Shown here: positions 1-8,305 of the stretch, one piece after another
Numbering within the stretch: position 1 is the first letter of the stretch
How the letters are laid out: each line of letters opens with the position of its first letter
Assembly (NCBI RefSeq): GCF_016765615.1
Contig: NZ_JAESWA010000017.1
Coordinates: forward strand, 1-64,000
Direction of reading: 5' to 3'
Origin: Clostridium paridis
GTDB lineage: Bacteria; Bacillota; Clostridia; Clostridiales; Clostridiaceae
DNA: 64,000 bases
The notes under the pieces: generated by a model
What the model was told of the DNA's origin: nothing
The model's database searches: none
The model's input: only the letters and a program-made list of their open reading frames with translations
Position numbers and translations under genes: made by a program

Positions 1-29
1 CAACAATAATCGTATTAAGATCAAACTAA

Positions 30-66
30 AAGGACTGAGTCCTGTTCAATACAGGCTCCAGTCCTT
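30..66 (-). terminator. Terminator of the tetR-type gene
   Basis: Read on the minus strand this is a hairpin with AAGGACTG/CAGTCCTT outer arms and CCTG/CAGG inner pairing, followed by TTTTAGTTTG. It lies 68 bases past the stop codon of the minus-strand regulator. Confidence 0.7.
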
Positions 67-133
67 GAAGATAGCTTAATTAAAAATTGTCTAAAATTAT
101 GGGTTCAGTTCATTTTAGCTCTTTTTTATTAAA

Positions 134-772
134 TTAACTAGTGAGTGTAGTAGATTTAAATAGAGAATAAATCATATCAACACCTTTTTCAATATACGAA
201 TTTATATCTTTTATATTTTCGTCATAAAGAATTTTGTGGCATATATCATCTATAATTAGATTGCAATAATGAAGAAAGATAGCAGAATCTTCTTCACTTT
301 TAAAAGGAATAGACATGATATCAAAAACTTCGTAAATTTTCTTTATTCTTTCTATTTCTTGAGCTTCTTTTAAATTTCTAACGTCCTTATCTAATAAAGT
401 TAAGGCATCTAATTCATCATGATAGATTTTAGAAAAATTGTGATACTGAATCATTAATTTCACAAAAACTCTAAATATATCTTTTACAGCATTTTCGTTT
501 TCCAAATCAATTATCTTATTTTCCATCCAAAAATCTTTCGTAGGGTAAATAAATCTGTCAGATACCATTTTTTGAACATGTAAGTAAATGTCTTTTTTAT
601 CTTCAAAATAAGCGTATACAGAACCGGTAGCAACGCCAGCTTCTTTAGCAATATCTGCAGTAGTAGTGTTATAGTAGCCTATTTCGTTGAATAGCTTAAA
701 TGAGGCCTGAATAATTTTATCCATCTTTTCTAAAGCTCTTTTTTGAGTTGGTTTTCGTATTTTTCTTTCCAT
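134..772 (-). CDS. TetR/AcrR family transcriptional regulator
   Basis: 212-residue one-component repressor, probably controlling the divergent MFS efflux gene. Residues about 15-60 form the TetR_N helix-turn-helix (TTADIAKEAGVATGSVYAYF is the recognition part); the rest is an all-helical ligand/dimer domain whose effector cannot be guessed. The start was moved inside the longest frame to ATG 772 because GGTGATG sits just upstream and the longer frame would run through the promoter and operator. The intergenic region carries two palindromes sharing ATGAAATTNATTTCAT, so autoregulation together with control of the pump is inferred. Family assignment is secure; regulon and ligand are inference. 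Confidence 0.92.
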   Translation of the reverse strand: MERKIRKPTQKRALEKMDKIIQASFKLFNEIGYYNTTTADIAKEAGVATGSVYAYFEDKKDIYLHVQKMVSDRFIYPTKDFWMENKIIDLENENAVKDIFRVFVKLMIQYHNFSKIYHDELDALTLLDKDVRNLKEAQEIERIKKIYEVFDIMSIPFKSEEDSAIFLHYCNLIIDDICHKILYDENIKDINSYIEKGVDMIYSLFKSTTLTS

Positions 773-788
773 ATCATCACCTAATATA

Positions 789-817
789 ATATTAAAATAG
801 CTAAAATAAAAAGTCAA
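789..817 (-). promoter_or_regulatory. Promoter of the tetR-type gene
   Basis: On the minus strand TTGACT (817-812), a 17-base spacer and TAATAT (794-789). The -35 hexamer overlaps one end of the 34-base palindrome at 813-846, so repressor binding should block it. Confidence 0.7.
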
Positions 818-846
818 TAACATGAAATTCATTTCATGTTATTGAC
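813..846. promoter_or_regulatory. Palindromic operator between the divergent promoters
   Basis: A perfect inverted repeat with 16-base arms around TC: left arm GTCAATAACATGAAAT, right arm its exact complement. Each end carries the TTGAC of one of the two divergent -35 boxes, so a dimer bound here would shut both promoters. The core ATGAAATTCATTTCAT recurs with one change at 874-895. Being the TetR-type protein's site is inferred from position and symmetry. Confidence 0.75.
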
Positions 847-870
847 AGGAGAAAATTCTATTGATAATAT
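842..870 (+). promoter_or_regulatory. Promoter of the MFS efflux gene
   Basis: TTGACA (842-847), exactly 17 bases, then TAATAT (865-870): a near-consensus SigA-type promoter. The -35 box overlaps the operator at 813-846, and the second palindrome starts 4 bases past the -10 box, over the expected transcription start. Confidence 0.8.
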
Positions 871-873
871 ATG

Positions 874-895
874 AATATGAAATTAATTTCATATT
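874..895. promoter_or_regulatory. Second operator copy over the MFS transcription start
   Basis: A perfect 22-base palindrome (AATATGAAATT and its complement). Its ATGAAATTAATTTCAT core differs from the upstream operator core only at the centre. The position right after the -10 box suits a roadblock or second repressor site. Confidence 0.7.
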
Positions 896-915
896 ATGAT
901 CTAAGGAGTGTTATC

Positions 916-2580
916 ATGAATAAAAAAGAAAAAATTTTTGCATTTATCTCATTAGCAATCGCATGTTTTTTAACCGTTTTGGATGGAACAATAGTAAATG
1001 TATCATTACCTTCTATGGCTAATTATTTTAATACAAACATTACAGGAATTTCTTGGGTTAGTACATCATATTTAATCCCTTTTTCAGCATTACTTATTAA
1101 TTTTTCTAAAATTGCAGATATTTACGGAAGAAAGAAATTATTTTTAATTGGATTATTTATCTTTGGAATTTCTTCTGTATGTTGTGGTCTTTCAACTTCA
1201 TTACCAATGATTATATTTTTTAGAATAATTCAAGGTGTAGGGGCAGCTATTTTAACTCCATTAGCAATACCTTTAGGCATTGAACTTTTTGGAAAAGATG
1301 CTATGGGAAAATTAGCAATTATTATTGGAATGATTATATCTATTTCAGCTGCATCTGGTCCAGTATTAGGTGGGGTCTTAAATGAAGCTTTTAATTTTAA
1401 AGCTATTTTTTATGTGAATATACCTTTCATCTTAATAGCATTATTTTTAGGTAAAAAATATGTAGTTGAATGTTATGATAGAACAATTGAGAAAAAAGTT
1501 GATATTGTAGGTTCGATTCTTCTAGCATATGGCTTAGGCGCACTTACATTCTTGTTAGTTAAAGGAAATGAATATGGATGGAGTAGTAATAAAATTATTT
1601 TTTTAATGATAACATCGCTAGTATCTATAATAATTTTTTTAATATATGAAAGAAAAATTCCTAACGCAATGATAGATTTTAGTTTATTTAAGACAAAAAG
1701 CTATACTGCATCAATTATTTTAATTTCAATAATCTTTTTTGCATATATGCCTATTTCATACCTTATGAATTTTTATCTTGAAAATCAACTTGGGTATTCG
1801 GTTCTAAAATCAGGTTTGATTATTGGAATAACTAGCGCAACTTCGTTTATAATGTCACCAATATTTGCACTAATTTCTAAAAAAACTTCTTCGAGAGTTG
1901 TTTCATTCTGCGCAATTGTATTTATTTCCTTAGGAGATTTGATGTTTATATTTATGAATAGCAGCAACAATACTAAAATTATTTATATAGCATTTATTAT
2001 ACTTGGATTAGGTATGGCTTCTACAACGCCACTATATCAAAGTGCATTTGAAGAGATTTCTCTTGATAAAAATGGAATGGCTTCTGGTGTACTAAATAGC
2101 TTAAGACAATTAACAGCATGTATTGCAATTGCATTAGTTTCTACTTTAAGTACACATTATACAAATATAGCAATTGATAATACAAAAAATAAAATAATAG
2201 AAAAAGTAAATGAAAATGTAGTTCTAGAACAAGAAGTTAAGGACACAATCAATGATAAGATTAATGATTCGTCAGCTAGCAAAGGAGAAGTCTTTTCAAA
2301 AGAAATGGTACACAATATAATATCTCAGAAGGAAAAAACGATTTTACCTACAGTTCCACAAAATATGCAAGAGGCGGTCTCAAAGAAATTTCAAGCGCAA
2401 GAGATTGAAGTGAATAAAGTGTTACAAGATATAAACAAAATTAAAGAAGATGAAAGTAATGAGGTTTATAATAAGAGTTACATGATAACTGGTATAATCG
2501 CATTATTTGGATTGTTCATAGTGCCTTTTAATATTAGAAATGAAATTAAGAGTGGAAAAAAATCTAAGGCCATAGCATAG
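916..2580 (+). CDS. MFS drug efflux transporter, DHA2 (EmrB/QacA) family
   Basis: 554-residue inner-membrane proton-coupled exporter of the 14-helix class. Visible are motif D-like LDGTIVNVSLPSM near residue 25, the loop 2-3 motif ADIYGRKKLF near 65 and antiporter motif C-like SAASGPVLGG near 140. Between the last two helices is an unusually long hydrophilic stretch (about residues 415-525) rich in Lys, Glu and Asn, probably outside the cell. Start ATG 916 follows CTAAGGAGTG; the longer frame would begin inside the operator. It is divergent from the TetR-type gene and probably induced when that repressor is released. Family is sure; the exported drug is unknown. Confidence 0.92.
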   Translation: MNKKEKIFAFISLAIACFLTVLDGTIVNVSLPSMANYFNTNITGISWVSTSYLIPFSALLINFSKIADIYGRKKLFLIGLFIFGISSVCCGLSTSLPMIIFFRIIQGVGAAILTPLAIPLGIELFGKDAMGKLAIIIGMIISISAASGPVLGGVLNEAFNFKAIFYVNIPFILIALFLGKKYVVECYDRTIEKKVDIVGSILLAYGLGALTFLLVKGNEYGWSSNKIIFLMITSLVSIIIFLIYERKIPNAMIDFSLFKTKSYTASIILISIIFFAYMPISYLMNFYLENQLGYSVLKSGLIIGITSATSFIMSPIFALISKKTSSRVVSFCAIVFISLGDLMFIFMNSSNNTKIIYIAFIILGLGMASTTPLYQSAFEEISLDKNGMASGVLNSLRQLTACIAIALVSTLSTHYTNIAIDNTKNKIIEKVNENVVLEQEVKDTINDKINDSSASKGEVFSKEMVHNIISQKEKTILPTVPQNMQEAVSKKFQAQEIEVNKVLQDINKIKEDESNEVYNKSYMITGIIALFGLFIVPFNIRNEIKSGKKSKAIA

Positions 2581-2649
2581 AATATAAAAAGATATTAGTT
2601 TATTGTATATAATGGAAATAATTAACTACTTAAAATTAAAATGTGTTTT

Positions 2650-2692
2650 AAGATAGGTTTATAAAAGTAGTTATAAACCTATCTTTTTTTAT
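2650..2692 (+). terminator. Terminator after the MFS gene
   Basis: A 15-base perfect stem (AAGATAGGTTTATAA and its complement) with a 6-base loop, followed by a run of T. Confidence 0.9.
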
Positions 2693-2714
2693 TAATTAAA
2701 AGGGGGAATATAAA

Positions 2715-3194
2715 GTGGCTCAAATTTTTAGAAAAGATACGATGCAGTTTAAATTAAGACAGTCACCAATACCAGAATTCTCTTGGCATACAAGTGAAAA
2801 ATTATCAGAATTAGCTAAATCAGAACATATGCAATTTAATGTAAGATTTCTTGATCCGGGAAAGTACTCATATCCATATCACTTTCATAGAAATTCAGAG
2901 GAATTATTTGTAATACTCTCCGGCACGGTAACTTTAAGAATTCCAGATGAATTCTTAATTCTAAATGAAGGTGATATTGTATTTTTCAAAATGGGGCCAA
3001 GTGGAGCACATCAACTATATAATCACACCACTGAACCATGCAAGTTTTTAGATATCAGGACAGTATTTGGGCTAGATGTATGTGAATATCCGGATTCAGG
3101 AAAAATAAATATTTTGCCATACGAAGAGATATACGAAAGTAGTGCAAAAGTAGATTATTATAAGGGAGAAGAAAAAGTAAAAGATAAATGGTGA
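2715..3194 (+). CDS. Cupin-domain protein
   Basis: 159-residue cytoplasmic single-domain cupin. Residues about 50-120 carry the two cupin motifs: PGKYSYPYHFHRNSEELFVI (metal ligands His, His, Glu) and a second with GDIVFF...GAHQLYN (His). GTG start at 2715 preceded by AGGGGG 8 bases upstream. The long N-terminal segment (DTMQFKLRQSPIPEFSWHTS) and C-terminal tail are not diagnostic. No neighbour gives a pathway: it sits alone between terminators. Members of this fold include isomerases, dioxygenases and sugar-binding regulators, so no reaction is assigned. Confidence 0.8.
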   Translation: MAQIFRKDTMQFKLRQSPIPEFSWHTSEKLSELAKSEHMQFNVRFLDPGKYSYPYHFHRNSEELFVILSGTVTLRIPDEFLILNEGDIVFFKMGPSGAHQLYNHTTEPCKFLDIRTVFGLDVCEYPDSGKINILPYEEIYESSAKVDYYKGEEKVKDKW

Positions 3195-3284
3195 ATAAAT
3201 ATTAAATTTAATTAGAATTATATACATAGCTTTAATTTAGCGTGAATATTCTAGTTATAAGAATAATAGTATTAAAGAGGCATT

Positions 3285-4334
3285 ATGTACCAATTAATAC
3301 CAAAACCTTTATTAATGCAATTTAATTATGTGAGTAGGGATTTCTTAGAAATAGATAAGTTAATTTTAATGAGAGAAGAAGAACTTATGGACAGTGGCAA
3401 AAGACAAGGAACTATAGGAGTATCCTTACCAGATGGAGTAGAAAAGAGATGGATTAGAGATCTTGCAGCAATGGAGAAGGAAGCAAAAGAAAAAGGAGCA
3501 TTTTTAAAATCAGAAGTTTCAAATAACGTGTTTGCTAATCAAGATACAAAAGTGGATAAATTGTTATCAGAGGGTATAAGTATATTAATAATAGCCCCAA
3601 CAGATTCAGTTGCTGCAGCTTCAATAGTTGACAAAGCACATAAAGTGAATGTTAAAGTAATTGCCTATGATAGAATAATAAAAAATAGTGATGTTGATTT
3701 ATATGTAACCTTTGATAGCCAACGCGTTGGAGAAATTCAAGGACAATATCTTACAAAAACTGCTCCAAAAGGTAATTATATTATTTTAACAGGAGATCCT
3801 GAAGATAATAATTCAGCACTTTTGTTAAAAGGAGCAATGGAATTTATTCAACCTCTAGTTACGCAAAGAGAAATTAAAATAGTTACAAATATGCCAGTAT
3901 TAAATTGGGATCCTAAAAATGCATATAAAATAGTAGCTGATTCACTAAAGGATAATAAAAATAACATAAATGCAATATTAGCACCAAATGATGCAATTGC
4001 CGGAGCTGCAATAGATGCTTTAAAAGAACAAGGATTGGCAGGAAAAGTTATAGTTACAGGTCAAGATGCTGATGTTGATGCAGCAAAAAGGATAGTGCAA
4101 GGAACTCAAGCAATGACTGTTTTCAAAGATACAAGAGCTTTAGGAGCAGCAGCAATAGATGCAGCAATAAAACTTTCAGAAGGAAAAGCATTAGATCTAA
4201 GTGGTACAACCAATAATGGTAAAATTGAAGTACCATCTATTTTATTGGATTCTGTAGCAGTGACAAAAGATAATTTAGAGGCTATACTAATAAATAGTGG
4301 ATTTATTAAAAAATCGGATGTTTTTACTACCTAA
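3285..4334 (+). CDS. Xylose-binding-protein-like (RbsB/XylF) sugar-binding protein without signal peptide, copy 1
   Basis: 349 residues. From about residue 40 the protein is a type I periplasmic-binding fold close to XylF: TIGVSLPDGVEKRWIRDL, VIAYDRIIKNSDVDLYVTFD, ILTGDPEDNNSALL, LAPNDAIAGAAIDAL, VTGQDADVDAAKRI. Normal XylF proteins carry a signal peptide or lipobox; here the first 40 residues are polar/aromatic with no hydrophobic core or lipobox Cys, so the protein looks cytoplasmic. Next to it is a second copy of the same design, and no ABC permease, ATPase or sensor kinase lies nearby. Start ATG 3285 follows AAAGAGG. Sugar sensing or storage inside the cell is only a guess. Confidence 0.8.
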   Translation: MYQLIPKPLLMQFNYVSRDFLEIDKLILMREEELMDSGKRQGTIGVSLPDGVEKRWIRDLAAMEKEAKEKGAFLKSEVSNNVFANQDTKVDKLLSEGISILIIAPTDSVAAASIVDKAHKVNVKVIAYDRIIKNSDVDLYVTFDSQRVGEIQGQYLTKTAPKGNYIILTGDPEDNNSALLLKGAMEFIQPLVTQREIKIVTNMPVLNWDPKNAYKIVADSLKDNKNNINAILAPNDAIAGAAIDALKEQGLAGKVIVTGQDADVDAAKRIVQGTQAMTVFKDTRALGAAAIDAAIKLSEGKALDLSGTTNNGKIEVPSILLDSVAVTKDNLEAILINSGFIKKSDVFTT

Positions 4335-4352
4335 TAATTTGGGTAGTTTTTT
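4326..4352 (+). terminator. Terminator overlapping the end of sugar-binding copy 1
   Basis: ACTACC ... GGGTAGT hairpin running over the stop codon, followed by a T run. Confidence 0.6.
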
Positions 4353-4471
4353 ATTTTATTGATATAAAAAGATTATAAAATGATTCTTAGTTTTTAATAT
4401 ATGAAAACATTCATAGATAAATGATTATTTGAATAAATTTATAAATAAATAATTAGTTTATAGAGGTAATC

Positions 4472-5506
4472 ATGTTCCTAAGTTTACCAAATGAATTTCA
4501 TGTACCTATTAGGTTTATAAATAAAGACATTTTAGAATTTAATGAAGTATTCTTAAATTTCAGACAAGCACCAATAGGAGTATCCCTCCCCTTACAGCAG
4601 GAGGAAAGGTGGATCAAAGATTTAGAAGCAATGAAGCAACGAGCTAAAGAAATTGGTGTTTCATTAGATGTCAGACTTGCTAGAGATGCAAATGATCAAA
4701 AAGCACAAGTAGATGAATTAATCACCAAAGGCAGTATTGGAGTTTTAATCATAGCTGCTATTAATCCTTTGGCTTTTGAGGACTTAGTAGATAAAGCACA
4801 TAAGTCAAATATTAAAGTGATTGCATATGATAGACTAATAAAAAATAGTGATTTAGATTTATATATTACCTTTAATAATGAAAGAGTTGGAGAACTACAG
4901 GGAAGATATTTAATTGAAAAAGTTCCAAAAGGAAATTATATTATCTTATCTGGAGATCCTGAGGATAATAATGCCAAGTTAGTTAAAGAAGGGGCAATGG
5001 CATTTATAAATCCTCTTGTAACATTGAGAGATATAAAAATTGTTGCAGATAAAGCAGTAGATAATTGGGATCCTAAAATTGCATATGGTTTTGTAAAAGA
5101 GGCATTGATTGCTAATAAGAATGCTGTAAATGCAGTGTTAGCACCAAATGATGATATTGCAGGTGGGGCAATAGATGCTTTAAAAGAACAAGGGTTAGCA
5201 GGAAAAGTTGCAGTAACTGGTCAGGATGCAGATTTTCAAGCTATTCGTAGAATTATAGAAGGTACACAATCTATGACAGTTTTTAAGGACACAAGGGAGT
5301 TGGGAAAAGTAGCCATTGAATCTGCAAAAAAACTAGCACTTGGTGAAGCAATAGATTCGACTGATACTATTAATAATGGTAAAACAGATGTGCAATCGAT
5401 ATTTATTTCACCTACATTGGTAACTAAAGATAATTTAGTTCAAATACTTATAAATAGTGGATACTTAAAAAAAGAAGATGTATATGGAAAAAATAACATT
5501 AAGTAA
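4472..5506 (+). CDS. Xylose-binding-protein-like (RbsB/XylF) sugar-binding protein without signal peptide, copy 2
   Basis: 344 residues, clearly a duplicate of the preceding gene (shared IGVSLP, RWIKDLEAM, VIAYDRLIKNSD, GDPEDNNAKL, LAPNDDIAGGAIDALKEQGL). The N-terminal 35 residues again lack a signal peptide. They follow the same odd pattern as copy 1, namely Phe-(Ile/Val)-(Asn/Ser)-(Arg/Lys)-Asp-(Ile/Phe)-Leu-Glu, which suggests a short conserved extra element rather than a wrong start. RBS AGAGG precedes ATG 4472. Separated from copy 1 by a terminator, so probably transcribed on its own. Fold assignment is confident; ligand and location are inference. Confidence 0.8.
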   Translation: MFLSLPNEFHVPIRFINKDILEFNEVFLNFRQAPIGVSLPLQQEERWIKDLEAMKQRAKEIGVSLDVRLARDANDQKAQVDELITKGSIGVLIIAAINPLAFEDLVDKAHKSNIKVIAYDRLIKNSDLDLYITFNNERVGELQGRYLIEKVPKGNYIILSGDPEDNNAKLVKEGAMAFINPLVTLRDIKIVADKAVDNWDPKIAYGFVKEALIANKNAVNAVLAPNDDIAGGAIDALKEQGLAGKVAVTGQDADFQAIRRIIEGTQSMTVFKDTRELGKVAIESAKKLALGEAIDSTDTINNGKTDVQSIFISPTLVTKDNLVQILINSGYLKKEDVYGKNNIK

Positions 5507-5520
5507 ATCCTAATTAAAAA

Positions 5521-5545
5521 ACTGCCTAACTTAGGCAGTTTTTTT
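5521..5545. terminator. Bidirectional terminator between the sugar-binding gene and fabF
   Basis: ACTGCCTAACTTAGGCAGT hairpin flanked by A run and T run, so it can end transcripts from both convergent genes. Confidence 0.85.
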
Positions 5546-5564
5546 AGAAATTCAAACAAGATTT

Positions 5565-6800
5565 TTATTTAAATGCTTTCAAAACTATAGTAGCATTATG
5601 TCCACCAAAACCAAGTGAGTTCGATAGAGCATAATTTATATCAGTAGATATGCCTTTATTTGGAGTGTAATTTAAATCGCATTCAGGATCCGGAGTATTA
5701 TAATTTATTGTTGGAGGTATAAATCCATCTTTAAGTGCTAGAGCCGTTATAATTGCTTCAACTGCACCAGTAGCCCCTAACATATGTCCAGTCATTGATT
5801 TTGTAGAACTAATAGGTAATTTGTAAGAATATTCACCAAAAACAGTTTTAATAGCAGCTGTTTCATTCTTATCATTAGCTGAAGTGGAAGTACCATGAGC
5901 ATTAATATAGCCTATCTCTGATGGGTTTATTCCTGCATCTTCAATTGCTGTTTTCATTGATCTTGCTGCACCTTCGCCACCCTCTGCTGGTGAAGTAATG
6001 TGATAAGCATCATTAGTGCAACCATATCCAACAACCTCAGCAATAATATTGGCACCTCTTTTAATTGCATGTTCGTATTCTTCAAGAATTAGCATTCCAG
6101 CACCTTCACCCATGATAAACCCATCTCTCTCTTTATCAAAAGGTCTTGAAGCAGTAGTTGGATCCTCATTTCTAGTCATGGCTTTGCTTGAACAGAAGCC
6201 AGCTAAACATAATCTAGTAATTGAGGCTTCAGTACCACCAGCGATTATTGCGTCAGCGTCACCTCTTTGAATAACCTTAAAGGCATCTCCTAATGTATTT
6301 GTAGAAGTTGCGCAGGCTGTTACTGTACATTCAACAAAACCTTTTGCACCAAATCTTATAGCAATAAGACCAGATGCCATATTGGATATCATCATAGGTA
6401 CTAAAAATGGACTAACTCTTCCTGGACCTTTTTCAATTAGAGTGTTATATTGATTTTCTAAAGTTTCGATTCCACCAATTCCTGAACCTACAATTACGCC
6501 TAGACGTTCTTTGTTGACATTTTTTAAGTCAAGCTTAGAATTCTCTATGGCCATTTGTGCTGCAGCAATAGCGTACTGTGAGAATCTATCCATTCTTCTT
6601 ATTTCTTTTTTTTCAATATAAATTTCAGGATTAAAATCTTTAATTTCAGCAGCAACTTTCGTAGGCATATCTGAAACATCAACTCTTTCTATTTTACTTA
6701 TTCCACTTTTTCCTTCTTTTATGTTATTCCAGAATTCTTCAGTTCCCATACCAACAGATGAAACTACACCTGTTCCAGTGATTACTACACGTTTTTTCAT
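5565..6800 (-). CDS. fabF: Beta-ketoacyl-ACP synthase II
   Basis: 411 residues, the usual length. Condensing enzyme of type II fatty-acid synthesis, adding malonyl-ACP to acyl-ACP in the cytoplasm. The active-site Cys163 lies in [14 protein letters not shown]; the two catalytic histidines are in [15 protein letters not shown] and [24 protein letters not shown] upstream of ATG 6800. It stands alone, away from any fabH-fabD-fabG-acpP cluster, so it could be a second FabF copy with its own control or an isolated main copy; the window cannot decide. Confidence 0.95.
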   Translation of the reverse strand: MKKRVVITGTGVVSSVGMGTEEFWNNIKEGKSGISKIERVDVSDMPTKVAAEIKDFNPEIYIEKKEIRRMDRFSQYAIAAAQMAIENSKLDLKNVNKERLGVIVGSGIGGIETLENQYNTLIEKGPGRVSPFLVPMMISNMASGLIAIRFGAKGFVECTVTACATSTNTLGDAFKVIQRGDADAIIAGGTEASITRLCLAGFCSSKAMTRNEDPTTASRPFDKERDGFIMGEGAGMLILEEYEHAIKRGANIIAEVVGYGCTNDAYHITSPAEGGEGAARSMKTAIEDAGINPSEIGYINAHGTSTSANDKNETAAIKTVFGEYSYKLPISSTKSMTGHMLGATGAVEAIITALALKDGFIPPTINYNTPDPECDLNYTPNKGISTDINYALSNSLGFGGHNATIVLKAFK

Positions 6801-6923
6801 TTAATAAACCTCCATATTATATAAAGTATTAATATTCACATATATTTACACTAAATAAAATATCATATATAATTTATTAAAAATGAACAACAATTGCTTT
6901 TTTAAGCATCAATTGAGGTTATT

Positions 6924-7799
6924 ATGATTGATTTAAAGGATACAATAGAAGAATGCATAGAATATATAGAGGATAATATCTATAATAAAATATCTTTAGA
7001 TGAAATTTCTGAAGAAACTGGAATATCAAAATATTATCTTCATAGAGTATTTAAATCATTAACAGGAGAGTCAATTATAGAATATGTACAATCAAGGAAA
7101 CTTACTGCAAGTATAGATGAATTGGTACATACTAATAAGAGAATTATAGATATTGCTATGGATTATGGTTTTAATTATGAGCAATCTTATATTAGAGCTT
7201 TTAAGAAAAAATTTGGACACACTCCATTAAAAGTTCGTACAGATGATGTTTCAATGGTTCTTACAGAAAAAATAAATATAAATGATATACTTACTGTAGA
7301 CAATTCTATAACCTATAAACCTTCTTTTATATTTAAACAAAAATTTAATATTGTAGGTACAGAATATAAAATTATGAGTAAATCTGGAGATAACGCAGCC
7401 AATACTTATGGACGTGAATTTTTTTATAATCGCAAAAATGAGATTGTGAATCCTATAAATTCACACATTTATATTGGGTATACAGATTGGAGTCAAAATG
7501 ATAACGGATATATATATTACATGCCATCTACACAAGTAGCAGATTTAGAACATATACCAGACGGAATGAAAGGTGTAACGATACCTGCAAATAAATATGT
7601 TGTATTTAGATTTATTGGATTTTTTAATCCAGATGAAATTAGGGGAAGACATATAGGAAGAGTTCTAGCTCATTTATATAGAAAATGGATATATAAATCA
7701 GAGTTTAAATTTGCAGATTCCTTTAGACTTGAATATATAGATTCATCTTTAACAAAAGACAATTATTGTGAACTTGATATTTATCAACCTATAGAATAA
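6924..7799 (+). CDS. AraC-family regulator with GyrI-like effector-binding domain
   Basis: 291 residues. The N-terminal 105 residues are two AraC-type helix-turn-helix motifs (ISLDEISEETGISKYYLHRV and IIDIAMDYGFNYEQSYIRAF followed by FGHTPLKVR). Residues about 130-290 resemble the GyrI-like/AraC_E_bind small-molecule domain (YIGYTDW, VTIPANKYVVFRF, WIYKSEFKFAD, ELDIYQPIE). This N-terminal DNA-binding, C-terminal ligand order matches SoxS/Rob/BmrR-like multidrug or stress sensors. ATG 6924 follows TTGAGG. It is divergent from fabF over 123 bases; targets are unknown. Confidence 0.88.
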   Translation: MIDLKDTIEECIEYIEDNIYNKISLDEISEETGISKYYLHRVFKSLTGESIIEYVQSRKLTASIDELVHTNKRIIDIAMDYGFNYEQSYIRAFKKKFGHTPLKVRTDDVSMVLTEKININDILTVDNSITYKPSFIFKQKFNIVGTEYKIMSKSGDNAANTYGREFFYNRKNEIVNPINSHIYIGYTDWSQNDNGYIYYMPSTQVADLEHIPDGMKGVTIPANKYVVFRFIGFFNPDEIRGRHIGRVLAHLYRKWIYKSEFKFADSFRLEYIDSSLTKDNYCELDIYQPIE

Positions 7800-7800
7800 A

Positions 7801-7836
7801 TAGAAGTAGCCATCAGTAGCTACTTCTATTTTTTTA
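7801..7836 (+). terminator. Terminator after the AraC-type gene
   Basis: TAGAAGTAGC ... GCTACTTCTA perfect 10-base stem, 8-base loop, then eight T. Confidence 0.9.
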
Positions 7837-7838
7837 CT

Positions 7839-8135
7839 TTATGAAAATAGGAGTATAGTGTAATTTATTATGGCATCAGTTCTTTTCTCAAATTTACTAC
7901 CTCTAAACCCGAAAACAACTGTTACTTGAACCTCATAGGGGCTAATAACTTGTAACTTACAATCAACTGTACTTCTAAAAAATGGACCTTCTTCATCAGA
8001 AAATCCATAATCGATTCCCTGTAGAGCAACGGTTGCTTGGGATACATAGAATGGATATGTTTTATAAGTTTTATTTAATACTCTTCCGCCAGAAGTTTTT
8101 TCAGAAAACCTAATAGAGTCATTAATTATTCTCAT
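7839..8135 (-). CDS. Small protein of unknown function, possibly H-type-lectin-like
   Basis: 98 residues, no signal peptide and no cysteine. Sequence alternates polar and hydrophobic residues as in an all-beta sandwich (YPFYVSQATVALQGIDYGF, VISPYEVQVTVVFGFRG, INYTILLF). The pattern recalls the H-type lectin domain, where a hydrophobic strand, a substituted middle and a closing strand near the C-terminus follow each other, but I cannot confirm it. RBS AGGTGATATC just before ATG 8135. Convergent with the AraC-type gene across a shared hairpin; monocistronic. Confidence 0.65.
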   Translation of the reverse strand: MRIINDSIRFSEKTSGGRVLNKTYKTYPFYVSQATVALQGIDYGFSDEEGPFFRSTVDCKLQVISPYEVQVTVVFGFRGSKFEKRTDAIINYTILLFS

Positions 8136-8305
8136 GATATCACCTCATAAAATATATATGTTTACCTATACAATATTTATACAAACTGAATAGTATTTTC
8201 TAAAAATAAATATGCATAATTATAGGAAAAAAATAAAAAAATATTAGTAAATAAGTACAGGCTTACCTCATAATATATTAATAAGCATTACTAGGAGGCA
8301 AGGCT

